64,000 nucleotides of DNA from Bartonella kosoyi (GCF_003606325.2 NZ_CP031843.2:124001-188000), one strand, 5' to 3'. Shown: positions 1 through 10,494, counted from the first letter of the stretch. The notes: a model not told the origin generated them from the sequence alone. A program made the numbers and translations.

Positions 1-2491
1 CCGGCAAGGTATAGCTTTCTTCAACGATTAAGGCGGGATTATAAACAGGCCAAGCAAGTTCAGACATTAAAGTTTCCTCCCCTAAAGCAGCATGGCATTC
101 TTCAGCTAAATGGGGCATGATCGGTGCAATCATGGCAAGAAAAAAATCCATAGCTTGACGCAAAGCCGCTTTCATTTCATCCTCAACATCTGCCACTTTA
201 TTAAGCAAAGGTGCCATAATATTCAAGAATTCATAAAGACGTGCAATAGCTCGATTAAAAGCAAATTTTTCTAAATCATCTTCGACAGCGTGAAGCGTGC
301 GATGTACAACCTTTGAGAATTCCAAAGCCGCTCCCTGATGCCCTGCACAAGGGGCGATATCCCTTAAAATAGGGGCACTCAAAGCCACATGGCGCCAAAC
401 ACGCTGGACAAAGCGATGCGCACCTTCAACACCCGATTCTGTCCAAATGACATCTCTTTCCGGCGGAGAATCAGACAACACAAACCAGCGTACCGTATCA
501 GCGCCATAGGAGGCAATAATATCATCAGGATCAACAACATTCTTTTTTGATTTTGACATTTTCTCAATCAAACCAATCGTCACTTCGCTTTGATCGGTTA
601 ATTTATAAGCACACCGTTTTCCATCTTTTTCAACAATCGAAATCTCTGCTGGAGAAACCCACCCTTGATCATCGCGATAGGTTTCATGCACCACCATCCC
701 TTGCGTAAACAACCCCTTAAAAGGCTCATCCACACTCACATGACCAACCAGTTTCATAGCACGCATAAAAAAGCGCGCATAAAGAAGATGGAGAATCGCA
801 TGCTCAATTCCACCAATATATTGTTGCACAGGCAACCATTCAGCGATTGCTTGTTTTTCAACAGGTTCTGCGGCAAAAGGAGCCGTAAAGCGTGCATAAT
901 ACCAAGAAGAATCCACAAAAGTATCCATGGTATCCGTTTCGCGTTTGGCAGATTGACCGCAGGAAGGACAAGCAACAGCTTGCCACCTTTCATGCCGCAC
1001 AAGAGGATTGCCCGGTTGATCAAAAGTAACATCATCAGGCAATACAACCGGCAAATCAGAACGGGGTACAGGAACAACACCACACGTTTTACAATGGATC
1101 ATCGGAATGGGGCACCCCCAATAACGTTGACGCGAAATTCCCCAATCACGCAATCGAAATTGCACTGTTTTTTCTCCCTGCGGTTGCCCATTGAGCACTT
1201 GCCCCTCAAGCCTTTTGGCGGCTTCTTCAAAGGCTTGTTGGGGTGTCAAACCATTCAAAAAGCTGGAGTTAATCATCACCCCATCACCCACATAAGGTGT
1301 TTTAGTAATGACAAAATTGTCCGCTTGCTCTCCTTTTGGCAAAACCACTGGTTTTATCGGAAGGTCATATTTACGCGCAAAATCGAAATCTCTCTGATCA
1401 TGAGCTGGACAACCAAAAATAGCCCCGGTACCATAGTCCATCAGCACAAAATTAGCGATATAAACGGGGATATGCACTGTTTCATCAAAAGGATGCACCG
1501 CCACAAGCGATGTGCGAACCCCTAGTTTTTCCGCTGTTTCAAGTGCTGCTGTTGTCGTTCCACCACTCCGACAACTCTCAACAAAAGCCTCTAGCTCCTT
1601 ATCCTTTTTTGCAAGAGCTTGCGCAATGGGATGATCAACAGACAGAGCTAAAAAAGAAGCACCAAACAGGGTATCAGGACGCGTTGAATAACAAACAACC
1701 TCATTAAAGGACTGACAAACATCATGAGCATCCCTTGCATCATCAGCTGTTGCCTTTAAAGCCCAACGAATCAACAAACCTTGGGATTTTCCGATCCAAT
1801 TTTTTTGCATCGTGCGCACTTTTTCTGGCCATTGATCCAGTTCTTCAAGTCCTGCGAGTAAATCTTCACTAAAATCGCTAATTTTGAAAAACCACTGGGT
1901 TAATTCCCGCTGTTCAACCAACGCACCCGAACGCCAACCCCGTCCATCCACAACCTGTTCATTGGCCAAAACGGTATGATCAACGGGATCCCAATTGACC
2001 TTCGCCACTTTACGCGCCACCAACCCCTTTTGATAAAAATCAAGAAACAGCATTTGTTGGCGGTGGTAATAGTCCACATCACACGTTGCAAATTCCCGTG
2101 TCCAATCGAGTGAAAGCCCTAATTGCTTTAATTGCCCACGCATGACGGCGATATTTTCATAAGTCCACGTTTTAGGATGCACTTTACTTTGCAAAGCAGC
2201 ATTTTCAGCCGGCATTCCAAAAGCATCCCAGCCCATAGGATGAAGCACATTAAAGCCCTTTGCGCGTTTATAGCGTGCCACCACATCTCCCATGGCATAA
2301 TTGCGCACATGCCCCATGTGAATACGGCCTGACGGATAAGGAAACATCTCTAAAACATAATATTTTTTACGACCATTTTCCCCTACAGTCTGAAAAATTT
2401 TCCTTTCATCCCAAATTTCTTGCCATTTTTTTTCTCTCGCACGTGGATTATAGCGTTCACCTATCTTATAATGCTCAAATGTCATTCCCAT
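1..2491 (-). CDS. leuS: Leucyl-tRNA synthetase (C-terminus outside window)
   Basis: Class I aminoacyl-tRNA synthetase that charges tRNA-Leu in the cytoplasm. Reading the minus strand from an ATG at 2491 gives an open frame of about 830 codons that runs off the window edge, so only the last part of the C-terminal region is missing. The class I HIGH signature appears as HMGH at residues 58-61, after FPYPSGR, and KMSKS is near residue 640. The editing (CP1) insertion and a zinc-ribbon-like CKTCG...CPSCG segment lie between them. A second in-frame ATG lies two codons downstream of the chosen start. The gene is divergent from the YggS gene, with about 170 bp between them. Identity is essentially certain; the exact start is slightly uncertain. 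Confidence 0.97.
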   Translation of the reverse strand, partial: MGMTFEHYKIGERYNPRAREKKWQEIWDERKIFQTVGENGRKKYYVLEMFPYPSGRIHMGHVRNYAMGDVVARYKRAKGFNVLHPMGWDAFGMPAENAALQSKVHPKTWTYENIAVMRGQLKQLGLSLDWTREFATCDVDYYHRQQMLFLDFYQKGLVARKVAKVNWDPVDHTVLANEQVVDGRGWRSGALVEQRELTQWFFKISDFSEDLLAGLEELDQWPEKVRTMQKNWIGKSQGLLIRWALKATADDARDAHDVCQSFNEVVCYSTRPDTLFGASFLALSVDHPIAQALAKKDKELEAFVESCRSGGTTTAALETAEKLGVRTSLVAVHPFDETVHIPVYIANFVLMDYGTGAIFGCPAHDQRDFDFARKYDLPIKPVVLPKGEQADNFVITKTPYVGDGVMINSSFLNGLTPQQAFEEAAKRLEGQVLNGQPQGEKTVQFRLRDWGISRQRYWGCPIPMIHCKTCGVVPVPRSDLPVVLPDDVTFDQPGNPLVRHERWQAVACPSCGQSAKRETDTMDTFVDSSWYYARFTAPFAAEPVEKQAIAEWLPVQQYIGGIEHAILHLLYARFFMRAMKLVGHVSVDEPFKGLFTQGMVVHETYRDDQGWVSPAEISIVEKDGKRCAYKLTDQSEVTIGLIEKMSKSKKNVVDPDDIIASYGADTVRWFVLSDSPPERDVIWTESGVEGAHRFVQRVWRHVALSAPILRDIAPCAGHQGAALEFSKVVHRTLHAVEDDLEKFAFNRAIARLYEFLNIMAPLLNKVADVEDEMKAALRQAMDFFLAMIAPIMPHLAEECHAALGEETLMSELAWPVYNPALIVEESYTLP

Positions 2492-2662
2492 GATACTCTT
2501 TTGATAAAACTGAACCAAAAACTTGTTTTATTATGCTTGACCATGGATTAACCTCATCGTCAACATTTTCGTGCAATATTTCCCGAAGTATTTTATAAAA
2601 ATAACCACCCTCTTGAATAAAACTTGAACAAAATTTAAACAAACACGATAAAGCATAAAAAC

Positions 2663-3370
2663 ATGAATACACACATGCCCCCTCATAGCCCCTCCTCCCC
2701 ACATAACTCTTCTATCGAGGCATTACACAACCTTCAAAAAGACATTGCAGCAACATGCCAAGAACTCCAACGCCCTGTGGAAGAAGTTGAACTGATTGCT
2801 GTTTCAAAAACTGTTTCTGCCGCTGATATCTACCCTCTTTTGCAAGCTGGTCACTCTCAATTTGCAGAAAATCGTGTGCAAGAAGCAGCACAAAAATGGC
2901 TCGGGTTACGTCAACAATTTAAAAATATTAAACTTCACCTCATCGGTCCCCTACAATCCAATAAAGCTGCTGAAGCTGTTAAAATTTTTGATGTCATTCA
3001 AACGGTTGATCGTGAAAAAATAGCTAAAATTTTGGCAGAAGAAATGCAAAAACAAAAAAAGCATCTCCCCTGCTATGTTCAGATCAATATTGGCTTAGAG
3101 CCACAAAAAACTGGCATCTCGCCGCAAGACATGATCCCTTTTGTTTCTCGATGCAAAAACAACTATGGACTTGATATTATCGGTCTGATGGCCATCCCCC
3201 CTCTCAAAGAGAACCCCGGTCCCTATTTCGCCCTATTAGCAAAATTAGCAAAACAAGCTGGTCTTCCAAAGCTTTCCATGGGCATGTCTAATGATTTTAA
3301 AACAGCTCTACAATTTGGCTCCAATGTCCTTCGCATTGGCTCTGCTTTATTTGGCAAACGCCCCGTGTAA
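2663..3370 (+). CDS. YggS-family pyridoxal phosphate homeostasis protein
   Basis: Cytosolic single-domain PLP-binding protein of the YggS/PROSC family, which buffers free PLP and affects amino-acid and keto-acid balance; no catalytic activity is established for the family. The 235-residue product has the family's beginning, including LIAVSKT, whose lysine near residue 49 should form the PLP Schiff base. It also has FAENRVQEA, HLIGPLQSNK, the QINIG strand, GLMAIPP and the C-terminal phosphate-binding stretch MGMSNDF...FGSNVLRIGSALFG. The length is normal for the family, with a short unconserved N-terminal extension. An alternative ATG lies four codons downstream, and neither start has a strong ribosome binding site. 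It is transcribed divergently from leuS. Confidence 0.93.
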   Translation: MNTHMPPHSPSSPHNSSIEALHNLQKDIAATCQELQRPVEEVELIAVSKTVSAADIYPLLQAGHSQFAENRVQEAAQKWLGLRQQFKNIKLHLIGPLQSNKAAEAVKIFDVIQTVDREKIAKILAEEMQKQKKHLPCYVQINIGLEPQKTGISPQDMIPFVSRCKNNYGLDIIGLMAIPPLKENPGPYFALLAKLAKQAGLPKLSMGMSNDFKTALQFGSNVLRIGSALFGKRPV

Positions 3371-4404
3371 AGCAACTTCCCCAAGATACATCCCCATTGA
3401 AAACTCTACGAACAAGCCCAAAACAACAGAAATGAAAAAAATATTCCTCTCACTAAAAGAGCAACTCTAACAGAAAACATTCCCGTCTCTCATTCTCCCT
3501 ATGAGCAAAATGAACAAAAATGCTCTTCCTAAACTTCTCACCAGCACACCCTCAACCCGTACAATGACTTCAAAACAGCCCTTGGCTTTCATATTCTCGC
3601 ACCTTGGCTCTTCTTCTTCCCTCTCTAATCACCACCTCCAGCAAAAGTACCACACACAAAAAATCCTAAATATAAAAGCAAAATAATAAAAATAGGGGCG
3701 TTGCGCATAAATGGAAAAACTGTCGCGAAATAAATAAAAGAATATTCAGCACGCTTATCGCAATGACTTCCATTAAAAACCTCGAATTCTGTTAATTTAT
3801 CCAATATGTATAAACAATTTCCCCATCTGCCAATGACGTAAAGCAAGCAAAAGAGGCTTATAGCTGCATAATACAGTAACAAAACTCTTTCATATAAATC
3901 ACTTGAGCAAAATAAACATCTCAAATGCCCAATAGAGCACCAAGAACCGCGCTAAACAACATGACAGCAATCTATAAGGTTCAAGGATAGCATAGAGGCT
4001 TTCTATGCTCTACAAAGCGTAACATGCGGTCAATATCCGCCTGAAAAATAAAAGAACGAATCCCATGCATATGCGCATAATACATGCAGGCAAAACAAAG
4101 GCAATGAAACTGATTTCAATAACGATATTTCTTTATCGTTCTCATAAACAAAGAAAAAAACACCAACTTTTCATATACGCAATTTTTCTAATTTTAAACT
4201 TAAATTAAGAAAAAATATGGTGTAATTTCTTATATTTTATAATATTATTATTTTTTAAGAAAAAAATTCATATACATAATATATTTACTATTTATACAGT
4301 CATTTTTATTGTAATTTTTAAAATTATACTTGATACTTTTCTAAAATTGGTGATAGCAATTTTAAATGTATCATTGTGATACTATTTTAATGTAGATAAT
4401 ATTA
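3371..4404. other. Gene-poor gap between the YggS gene and the bacteriocin-like locus
   Basis: About 1 kb with no convincing conserved gene apart from the doubtful minus-strand ORF at 3625-3924. From about 4130 to 4400 the sequence becomes extremely AT-rich with runs of A and T. That marks the entry into the accessory small-ORF cluster and probably contains its promoter. No RNA gene was recognised. Confidence 0.6.
3625..3924 (-). CDS. Possible small membrane protein (doubtful ORF)
   Basis: Open frame of 99 codons with two hydrophobic stretches, roughly residues 13-31 and 70-95, separated by a charged loop; the second ends in a Gly-rich tail. I do not recognise a family. Just upstream another frame opens with a hydrophobic start and stops after about 13 codons, so this may be the 3' part of a frameshifted membrane-protein gene. 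No convincing ribosome binding site was seen. It lies in an otherwise gene-free gap. Confidence 0.3.
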   Translation of the reverse strand: MRCLFCSSDLYERVLLLYYAAISLFCLLYVIGRWGNCLYILDKLTEFEVFNGSHCDKRAEYSFIYFATVFPFMRNAPIFIILLLYLGFFVCGTFAGGGD

Positions 4405-4415
4405 GGAGGATTAAA

Positions 4416-4680
4416 ATGAGAAATTTTTTCAGGTTTAACTTATACGATAAATGACTCAACACCTATCATTTATGGAAATGCATGTAGACCTAGTGATTTT
4501 ATAAATCACATGAATGCACAGGGTTTTGACTTGGCAGTTGCAGGAGGGATAACCGGAGTAGCAATGGGAGCTATATCTGGTCCAGGTGCACTTATGGGTG
4601 GAGTTACAGGCTTTACGACTGGTTTCCTCGGAGGTTTTGGTTTGGGGTTCGTACAGAAAGCTCATGAGTGTTGGTTCTAA
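4416..4680 (+). pseudogene. Frameshifted glycine-rich bacteriocin-like peptide gene
   Basis: An ATG at 4416 follows a near-perfect Shine-Dalgarno AGGAGG (4405-4410), but its frame stops after 12 codons. The +1 frame is open from 4420 to a TAA at 4678-4680. It encodes a cysteine-bearing hydrophilic segment, then a Gly/Ala-rich hydrophobic stretch with repeated small-xxx-small spacing (VAGGITGVAMGAISGPGALM) and a short polar tail ending HECWF. Removing one T from the six-T run at 4424-4429 would fuse the start to this frame, giving an 87-residue peptide. The composition resembles unmodified (class II-type) bacteriocins, which is inference from composition only. The frameshift may be a real mutation, a switchable homopolymer or a sequencing error. 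An internal in-frame ATG at 4510 could still give a 56-residue product. Confidence 0.5.
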
Positions 4681-4821
4681 TTTATAGAGAATAGCGACAA
4701 AGATATCTCTGAAATTAGTAGTTTTGTAAATATATTCGAGAGAATATACCAAATATCTATGGACAAAATAATTTTCAGAGGTATCTACTATATAAAATAT
4801 TATAATCAGGATCTTTTTATA

Positions 4822-5004
4822 ATGGATATTCTTTATAAAATTGCAAGATTGCTCTTAATACTCATTGTATTTATCCCTATATATGCTACTTTTGTTAAAA
4901 CATTCGGTGGTTGGAGTTGGAAACAATCCATAATGACAGGATTATTTGTGGGAATTCTATTTTTTATTTCTGATAGTTTGTGTAGATACTTTGGTTTATA
5001 TTAA
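4822..5004 (+). CDS. Small two-helix membrane protein A (immunity-like candidate)
   Basis: A 60-residue membrane protein starting MDILYKIARLLL, with two hydrophobic helices around a short WSWKQS turn and the ending SDSLCRYFGLY. An upstream in-frame ATG at 4759 would add 21 residues; I chose 4822 because the paralogue at 5282 starts at the equivalent position. It is clearly paralogous to that ORF: IVFIPIYA, the GG(W/Y)SWK turn and SDSLCRYFGL are shared. No family is recognised. Its position downstream of the bacteriocin-like ORF, and its existence as repeated small membrane proteins, suggests immunity proteins, but this is inference. Confidence 0.5.
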   Translation: MDILYKIARLLLILIVFIPIYATFVKTFGGWSWKQSIMTGLFVGILFFISDSLCRYFGLY

Positions 5005-5078
5005 TATTTATCGGATGAGTTCCGATTACACTGAATAAAATATCGATGGTGCTATTTAATGAGAAATTATCATTTATA

Positions 5079-5282
5079 ATGTCAGATTTTGCTTATAAAA
5101 TCATTGAATCGCTTATAGCAACGTTTTTCTTTGGCTTTTTATATATGTTTTATTATAGATTTATTTATTATAGTTGGAAAGATTCTCTAAAAAACGCATT
5201 ATTAATAAGCATTATGTTCTTTATGGTTAGTCTTTTATTTAACTATATTGGTTTATATCAAGTTGTGAGAAATATTTTATAA
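5079..5282 (+). CDS. Small two-helix membrane protein B
   Basis: A 67-residue protein if started at the ATG MSDFAYKII (5079); an in-frame ATG at 5046 would add 11 residues. It has two hydrophobic helices separated by YYSWKDSLKNA, matching the SWK turn of the flanking paralogues, but it is more diverged and lacks their SDSLCRYFGL ending. Its TAA overlaps the ATG of the next ORF by one base, which implies co-translation. Function unknown; it is probably part of the same small membrane-protein set. Confidence 0.45.
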   Translation: MSDFAYKIIESLIATFFFGFLYMFYYRFIYYSWKDSLKNALLISIMFFMVSLLFNYIGLYQVVRNIL

Positions 5283-5470
5283 TGAACATTCGTTATGAAC
5301 TCATAAGACTGTTTTGCATTCTCATTGTATTCATCCCTATATATGCTATTGGTTTTAAAAAAATTGGTGGTTACAGTTGGAAAGTAGCTATAAAATCAAC
5401 ATTATATACAGTAATTCTGTTCATTATTTCTGATAGTTTATGTAGATATTTTGGGTTATTTAATTATTAA
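5282..5470 (+). CDS. Small two-helix membrane protein C (paralogue of A)
   Basis: A 62-residue two-helix membrane protein starting MNIRYELIRLFC, with an IVFIPIYAI helix, a GGYSWK turn and a closing SDSLCRYFGLFNY. It is close to the ORF at 4822 across its whole length. The start codon overlaps the stop of the preceding ORF (TAATG). It is the third member of a tandem set after the bacteriocin-like ORF and has no recognised family. Confidence 0.5.
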   Translation: MNIRYELIRLFCILIVFIPIYAIGFKKIGGYSWKVAIKSTLYTVILFIISDSLCRYFGLFNY

Positions 5471-5800
5471 TGAACTTATTCTTATTTGAATAAGGCAATA
5501 CAAAATAAAAAACATTCCAAGCGATAATCAATAAAATACCTTCATCTGTCTCTTTTATATGGTATTTTTTTAATATCTTTATGCTTTTATAAAAAGCTCT
5601 GTACGACAAGGCTCTGTTGCATTTGAGTATCCTAAATGAGCATAAAATACTCACTTGAAGACAAGAGTTTCAGATTTTAAAAATTGACTATTCCAATCTT
5701 TGTCATTTAGTCTACCCTCATAATGAAAAGCTTACGGGGAAGTTTTGCCTAAAAATACAGTGGACTGATTTTCCCCTAAGATAAATTAAAAGAGGGAAAC
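5471..5800. other. Intergenic region upstream of acs
   Basis: About 330 bp without a supported gene. A 7-bp stem with a 6-nt loop lies at 5475-5494 just after the small-ORF cluster, without a T-run. The acs promoter should lie in the distal half. An AGAGGGAAAC ribosome binding site at about 5791-5800 immediately precedes the acs ATG. Confidence 0.5.
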
Positions 5801-7744
5801 ATGACTGAAAAAATTTATCCGATATCAGAAGAGATCAAAAAAAATACTTTGCTCGATGAGGAAACTTATCAAAAATGGTATCAGGAAAGCATCAATGATC
5901 CAGAAAGCTTCTGGGCAAAACATGGTCAATGTATTGAATGGTTTAAACCTTTTACAAAAGTAAAAAATACTTCTTTTAACGATGGTGTATCAATTAAATG
6001 GTACGAGGATGGGATAACAAATGTAGCCTATAATTGCATTGATCGTCATCTGAAAACCCATGGCGATCAAATTGCGCTCATTTGGGAAGGCGATAACCCC
6101 TATCATGATAAAAAAATAACCTATAACGAACTTTATGAACATGTTTGTCGTTTTGCCAATATCTTAAAAAACCACGGTGTCAAAAAAGGCGATAAAGTAA
6201 CCATTTATCTTCCTATGATTCCCGAAGCAGCCTATGCCATGCTCGCTTGTGCCCGCATTGGTGCTGTTCATTCGGTTATTTTTGCAGGCTTTTCTGCTGA
6301 AGCCATAGCAGGACGCATTGTTGATTGTGAATCGACCTTCATTATTACTGCTGATCACGGCTTGCGGGGTGGCAAACGAATTAACTTAAAAGACAATGTT
6401 GACCATGCTATTGAAATAGCCGCCCGCCAAAATGTGCGTGTCGATCAAGTTATGGTTATACGACGGACTTGCGGACCAATTGATTGGATAGAGGGGCGTG
6501 ATTTTTGGTACCACGAAGAAATCGCTCATGCAAAAACAGACTGTCCAGCAGAACCAATGAATGCTGAAGATCCGCTTTTTATTCTTTATACTTCAGGCTC
6601 AACCGGCAAACCCAAAGGTGTTTTACATACCACAGGGGGCTATCTTGTTTATGCCGCAATAACCCACAAATATGTTTTTGATTATCACCCTGGTGAAATT
6701 TACTGGTGTACAGCCGATATTGGTTGGATTACAGGGCATTCTTACTTGGTTTATGGACCTCTATGCAACAAAGCCACCACTTTAATGTTTGAAGGCACGC
6801 CAACCTTTCCTGATAAGGGAAGATTTTGGGAAATTGTCGACAAACACCAAGTCAATACGCTCTATACAGCACCAACCGCTATCCGCGCCTTAATGGGTGC
6901 GGGAAATTCATTTGTTGAACGCTCAAAAAGAACATCCTTACGGCTCTTAGGAACGGTAGGTGAACCAATTAATCCAGAAGCATGGGAATGGTTTTATCAC
7001 ACAATTGGAAATGACCGTTGTCCGATTCTCGATACATGGTGGCAAACAGAAACAGGGGGACATATGATCACCCCCCTCCCCGGTGCCACGCCTCTTAAAG
7101 CAGGCTCCGCCACACGTCCTTTCTTTGGGGTTCAACTGCAAATCATAGACGAGCAAGGAAATATTCTGGAAGGAGAAGCAGAAGGCAATCTTTGTATTAT
7201 TGACTCATGGCCAGGACAAATGCGCACGCTCTATAAGGATCATGAGCGCTTTATCGAAACCTATTTTTCCACCTATAAAGGGAAATATTTTACAGGTGAT
7301 GGCTGTAGACGCGATAGTGATGGCTATTATTGGATTACAGGACGCGTTGATGACATTCTCAATGTCTCAGGGCACAGATTAGGAACAGCAGAAATTGAAT
7401 CGGCCCTCGTTTTACACCCTGCTGTATCAGAAGCCGCTGTTGTTGGTTACCCTCACCCCATTAAAGGACAGGGAATCTACAGTTTTGTCACCCTCATGGA
7501 GGGAACAACGCCAAGTGAAGAATTGCAAAAAGACCTTATCAAGCATGTCAGAAAGGAAATAGGTTCCATTGCTATATTGGATAAAATTCAGTTTGCTCCG
7601 CAGCTTCCCAAAACGCGATCAGGAAAAATTATGAGACGCATTTTACGCAAAATTGCTGAAAATAATTTTGATAATTTAGGCGATATTTCAACCCTTGCCG
7701 AACCACAAGTTGTTGAAGATCTGATTGCCAATCGACAAGATTAA
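5801..7744 (+). CDS. acs: Acetyl-CoA synthetase
   Basis: AMP-forming acetate:CoA ligase, converting acetate, ATP and CoA to acetyl-CoA in the cytosol. The 647-residue length is typical. Visible signatures: the N-terminal ACS domain with [17 protein letters not shown]; the adenylate-forming P-loop [11 protein letters not shown] near residue 264; [20 protein letters not shown]; the [10 protein letters not shown] motif; and the C-terminal [11 protein letters not shown] near residue 602, whose lysine is the conserved catalytic and acetylation-regulated residue. A strong ribosome binding site (AGAGGGAAAC) precedes the ATG. It is monocistronic, followed by a probable terminator. Nothing looks damaged. 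Confidence 0.97.
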   Translation: MTEKIYPISEEIKKNTLLDEETYQKWYQESINDPESFWAKHGQCIEWFKPFTKVKNTSFNDGVSIKWYEDGITNVAYNCIDRHLKTHGDQIALIWEGDNPYHDKKITYNELYEHVCRFANILKNHGVKKGDKVTIYLPMIPEAAYAMLACARIGAVHSVIFAGFSAEAIAGRIVDCESTFIITADHGLRGGKRINLKDNVDHAIEIAARQNVRVDQVMVIRRTCGPIDWIEGRDFWYHEEIAHAKTDCPAEPMNAEDPLFILYTSGSTGKPKGVLHTTGGYLVYAAITHKYVFDYHPGEIYWCTADIGWITGHSYLVYGPLCNKATTLMFEGTPTFPDKGRFWEIVDKHQVNTLYTAPTAIRALMGAGNSFVERSKRTSLRLLGTVGEPINPEAWEWFYHTIGNDRCPILDTWWQTETGGHMITPLPGATPLKAGSATRPFFGVQLQIIDEQGNILEGEAEGNLCIIDSWPGQMRTLYKDHERFIETYFSTYKGKYFTGDGCRRDSDGYYWITGRVDDILNVSGHRLGTAEIESALVLHPAVSEAAVVGYPHPIKGQGIYSFVTLMEGTTPSEELQKDLIKHVRKEIGSIAILDKIQFAPQLPKTRSGKIMRRILRKIAENNFDNLGDISTLAEPQVVEDLIANRQD

Positions 7745-7762
7745 AGAAACACGACAAAATAC

Positions 7763-7788
7763 AACCATACGGTGGTTTTTATTTTTTC
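7763..7788 (+). terminator. Probable rho-independent terminator of acs
   Basis: A short inverted repeat AACCA / TGGTT with a 5-nt loop (7763-7777) is followed by a T-rich tract (TTTATTTTTT), about 20 bp after the acs stop. The stem is short. A second copy of the complementary arm, AAAACCACCG at 7811-7820, could pair with 7770-7779 as an alternative longer stem. Confidence 0.5.
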
Positions 7789-8218
7789 CTCAAATATTTC
7801 GGCATTATTATGAAAACCACCGATAAGCAGAAAAACTTCCTAATTGGAATATGCTCTTAATGGGAATATGCATGTGAATAAGAAAATAAGATCAAAAGAG
7901 CAACAGAGCTTTTCTAAAGTGCCTTTTTAATGGCTTCATGCCCCCTCAATGCAAAAAAGTCTCTGAGCAAGAAGAAAAGATAATTCTGATGTTTATGCTA
8001 GAATCACTTTGAAATTCCTGCTAAAATCATAAATAAAGGGAGAAAGAGCAAGTATAAATGATAATATTTTTGAGCAAAAATATTGATCGATAACAAAGAC
8101 GCAGAAAGAAACCATGAAATCTAAAATGAACAAGCTTACAACAAAAGCCTAACGCCATGAAACGGCAAAAATTTTTAGAATAAATGCTACAAGATAAAAT
8201 CAGGAGTAAGAATAAAAA
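7789..8218. other. Intergenic region upstream of ftsE
   Basis: About 430 bp with no convincing coding sequence; minus-strand frames here are low-complexity and run into ftsE. It presumably carries the ftsEX promoter, but I cannot point to clear -35/-10 boxes. Confidence 0.5.
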
Positions 8219-8878
8219 GTGATTCATTTTGAAAATGTCGGTCTGCGCTATGGAATGGGCCCAGAGATCCTTCGCGATATTAGCTTTCATATTCCTGCTG
8301 GATCATTTCAATTTCTCACGGGAGCCTCTGGGGCGGGTAAGACATCATTGATGCGTCTGATGTTTTTAGCACTCAAACCAACGCGTGGTCATATTGATTT
8401 ATTTGGAACAGACACAGCTTTACTCAGACGACAAGAGCTCCCTGCACTACGACAACGTATCGGTGTGGTTTTTCAAGATTTTCGTCTCCTTGACCACATG
8501 ACCACCTATGAAAATGTTTCCTTGCCTTTACGTATTAAAGGACAAGAAGAAGCAACCTATCGCAGTGAAGTAGAAGATCTTCTCTGTTGGGTAGGTCTTG
8601 GCGATCATATTCATGTTTTACCACCGGTTCTTTCCGGTGGGGAAAAACAAAGAGTCGCCATTGCACGCGCGCTTATTGATCAACCTGAAATTTTGCTTGC
8701 CGATGAACCAACAGGAAATGTCGATCCACCCTTAGCGAAACGCCTGCTACGTTTGTTTATTGAATTAAACCGTTTTGGAACGGCTGTTATCATTGCCACT
8801 CATGATATCGCCTTAATGGAACAAGTTGCAGCACGGCGTATGCTTCTCCATAACGGACGGATGACGATTCATGAATAA
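8219..8878 (+). CDS. ftsE: Cell division ATP-binding protein FtsE
   Basis: ATPase of the FtsEX complex, an ABC-type system that couples septal ring events to peptidoglycan hydrolase activation at the inner face of the cytoplasmic membrane. The 219-residue product has Walker A GASGAGKT (about residues 35-42), the Q-loop VVFQDFRLL, the ABC signature LSGGEKQRVAIARAL, Walker B LLADEPTGNVD and the switch His in THD. The start is a GTG at 8219 with AGGAG about 12 bp upstream. Its stop lies inside ftsX: the ftsX ATG at 8871 overlaps by 8 bp, so the two are translationally coupled. Confidence 0.95.
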   Translation: MIHFENVGLRYGMGPEILRDISFHIPAGSFQFLTGASGAGKTSLMRLMFLALKPTRGHIDLFGTDTALLRRQELPALRQRIGVVFQDFRLLDHMTTYENVSLPLRIKGQEEATYRSEVEDLLCWVGLGDHIHVLPPVLSGGEKQRVAIARALIDQPEILLADEPTGNVDPPLAKRLLRLFIELNRFGTAVIIATHDIALMEQVAARRMLLHNGRMTIHE

Positions 8879-9824
8879 ATTTTTCTCCATTTTTACCAAC
8901 AATAAAAAAAACACAACAGCGATTATTCCCAGTAGCAACATCTCTGGACAAGCACTGGTTGCCATCATTGCTATTATGACATTTCTCTCAAGCCTCACCT
9001 TAATTGGTGTTGATTTAGTCCAGCGTTCTGCCAAAAATTGGAGCAATCAAATTAGCTATGAAGCAACAATACAAATACGCCCCGTTGATAATGTTGATAT
9101 CAACAAAGCACTTCATGAGGCAGTAACATTGGTTAAAACATTTTCTGGTGTACAAGATGCAAAAATTGTTGACCAAAACGCCACCGAAAAGTTACTCGAA
9201 CCATGGCTTGGAACAGGTTTTAATGTGAACGAATTGCCCCTTCCCCGCCTTATCATTGTCACCTTAAAAGAAGATGAGACAATCAATTTTGCCGCCATTA
9301 ATCATGCCATTAAAACTCAAATTCCAGGCGGTCAATTTGATGATCACCGTGTTTGGGTCCATCGTTTTACGACCATGGCATACACTTCTGTTTTCATTGG
9401 TTTTTCAATTTTAGCATTGGTTCTAGGTTCTCTAATCCTCACCATTGTTTTTGCCACCCGCAATGCATTGGCAGAAAATGCCCATATTATCAATGTGTTA
9501 TATTTTCTTGGTACTGAAACCCTTTTCATTGCCCGTCAATTTGACTGGCATTTTTTTAAAAATGCGCTGCGCGGTGCTTTATATGGTGGTCTCACAAGTA
9601 TATTTCTGTTTTCGTCCTTTTGTCTGTGGACAAATTATAACTTAGGAAGAGCAGAAGCCAGCCAAGTAACCGCTTTATTTGGACATATTTCCATAAATTC
9701 CATTCCTTATGGAAAAATTATTCTCCTGATTATTTTCGTTTCTTTTCTCACCACTTTGACAAACCGCATGACTATTTTAGCGCAACTGAAAAAAATCGAT
9801 CAATGTGAAAACGGTTTATTTTAA
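8871..9824 (+). CDS. ftsX: Cell division protein FtsX
   Basis: Membrane partner of FtsE. The 317-residue protein has a short cytoplasmic N-terminus, a first transmembrane helix near residues 28-48, a periplasmic domain (about 50-165) and three further helices (about 168-200, 222-247, 275-300), the FtsX permease topology. Sequence conservation is limited apart from topology and the position after ftsE, as usual for alphaproteobacterial FtsX. The start overlaps the end of ftsE by 8 bp. Confidence 0.93.
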   Translation: MNKFFSIFTNNKKNTTAIIPSSNISGQALVAIIAIMTFLSSLTLIGVDLVQRSAKNWSNQISYEATIQIRPVDNVDINKALHEAVTLVKTFSGVQDAKIVDQNATEKLLEPWLGTGFNVNELPLPRLIIVTLKEDETINFAAINHAIKTQIPGGQFDDHRVWVHRFTTMAYTSVFIGFSILALVLGSLILTIVFATRNALAENAHIINVLYFLGTETLFIARQFDWHFFKNALRGALYGGLTSIFLFSSFCLWTNYNLGRAEASQVTALFGHISINSIPYGKIILLIIFVSFLTTLTNRMTILAQLKKIDQCENGLF

Positions 9825-9828
9825 TTTT

Positions 9829-10494
9829 ATGACTCACAACAGCTCCAACTCATTGACTCAAAATAATTTAGACCGCTCTTTTCCAAAACGGCTCCACTAT
9901 AGTTGGTCTCCCCGCCGTTTATTTCGCTATTTTCCACCAACAACCCTTACTCTTGCCGTCATTGTTTTCATTTTTTGGGGTGGTTTTATTATTTTTTCTG
10001 AAAAAACCGAACGGCTTTCTCCCCCAACGCCTCTTCCCAAAGCAGATGCCATCATTGTGCTTACAGGCGGAGAACACCGAATAGAGACAGGACTTCATCT
10101 CTTACAAAAAGGGCTTGGTTCACGACTTCTCATCAGTGGCGTAAACGCCTCAACCAATCTAAAGGGGTTTATGCATAATATGCATATTAGCCCACAGCTT
10201 ATCTCCTGTTGTATTGACATTGGGCATCAAGCAATTAACACCAGAGGAAACGCAGAAGAAAGCGCTGCTTGGATCAAAAAGCATCACTATAAAACCCTCT
10301 ATATCGTCACCCATGATTACCACATATGGCGCTCGATGCGTGAACTTAAATATCTCATGCCTGATATCCATTTCATTGCTTATCCTGTGAAAAAGAGCAA
10401 AGCTGAAAGCACAATACAACAGATCAAGCAAGCTCGCATTCTCATATTTCAATATATTAAAACACTGCAAGTCTATATCAGAACCGCCTTCTGA
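9829..10494 (+). CDS. DUF218/YdcF-family (ElyC/SanA-like) membrane protein
   Basis: DUF218-family protein of about 221 residues with one N-terminal transmembrane helix (TLTLAVIVFIFWGGFIIF) and a periplasmic or membrane-facing domain. Conserved landmarks are ADAIIVLTGGEHRIETGL, LLISGV, TRGNAEESAAW and YIVTHDYHIWRS. Members act in envelope or peptidoglycan homeostasis, but the reaction is not established. I prefer the ATG at 9829, just past the ftsX stop; an upstream ATG at 9805 inside ftsX would add eight residues. In related rhizobial genomes plsC usually follows ftsE-ftsX-DUF218 (family knowledge); here the next 1.3 kb is non-coding. Confidence 0.85.
   Translation: MTHNSSNSLTQNNLDRSFPKRLHYSWSPRRLFRYFPPTTLTLAVIVFIFWGGFIIFSEKTERLSPPTPLPKADAIIVLTGGEHRIETGLHLLQKGLGSRLLISGVNASTNLKGFMHNMHISPQLISCCIDIGHQAINTRGNAEESAAWIKKHHYKTLYIVTHDYHIWRSMRELKYLMPDIHFIAYPVKKSKAESTIQQIKQARILIFQYIKTLQVYIRTAF

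Noticed and set aside
665..1525. 286-codon open frame on the plus strand
   Set aside because: It lies wholly inside leuS on the opposite strand, and the composition is that of an antisense shadow.
5600..5640. GGCTCTGTTGCA-like sequence resembling an insertion-sequence end
   Set aside because: A single short match with no partner inverted repeat and no transposase nearby.
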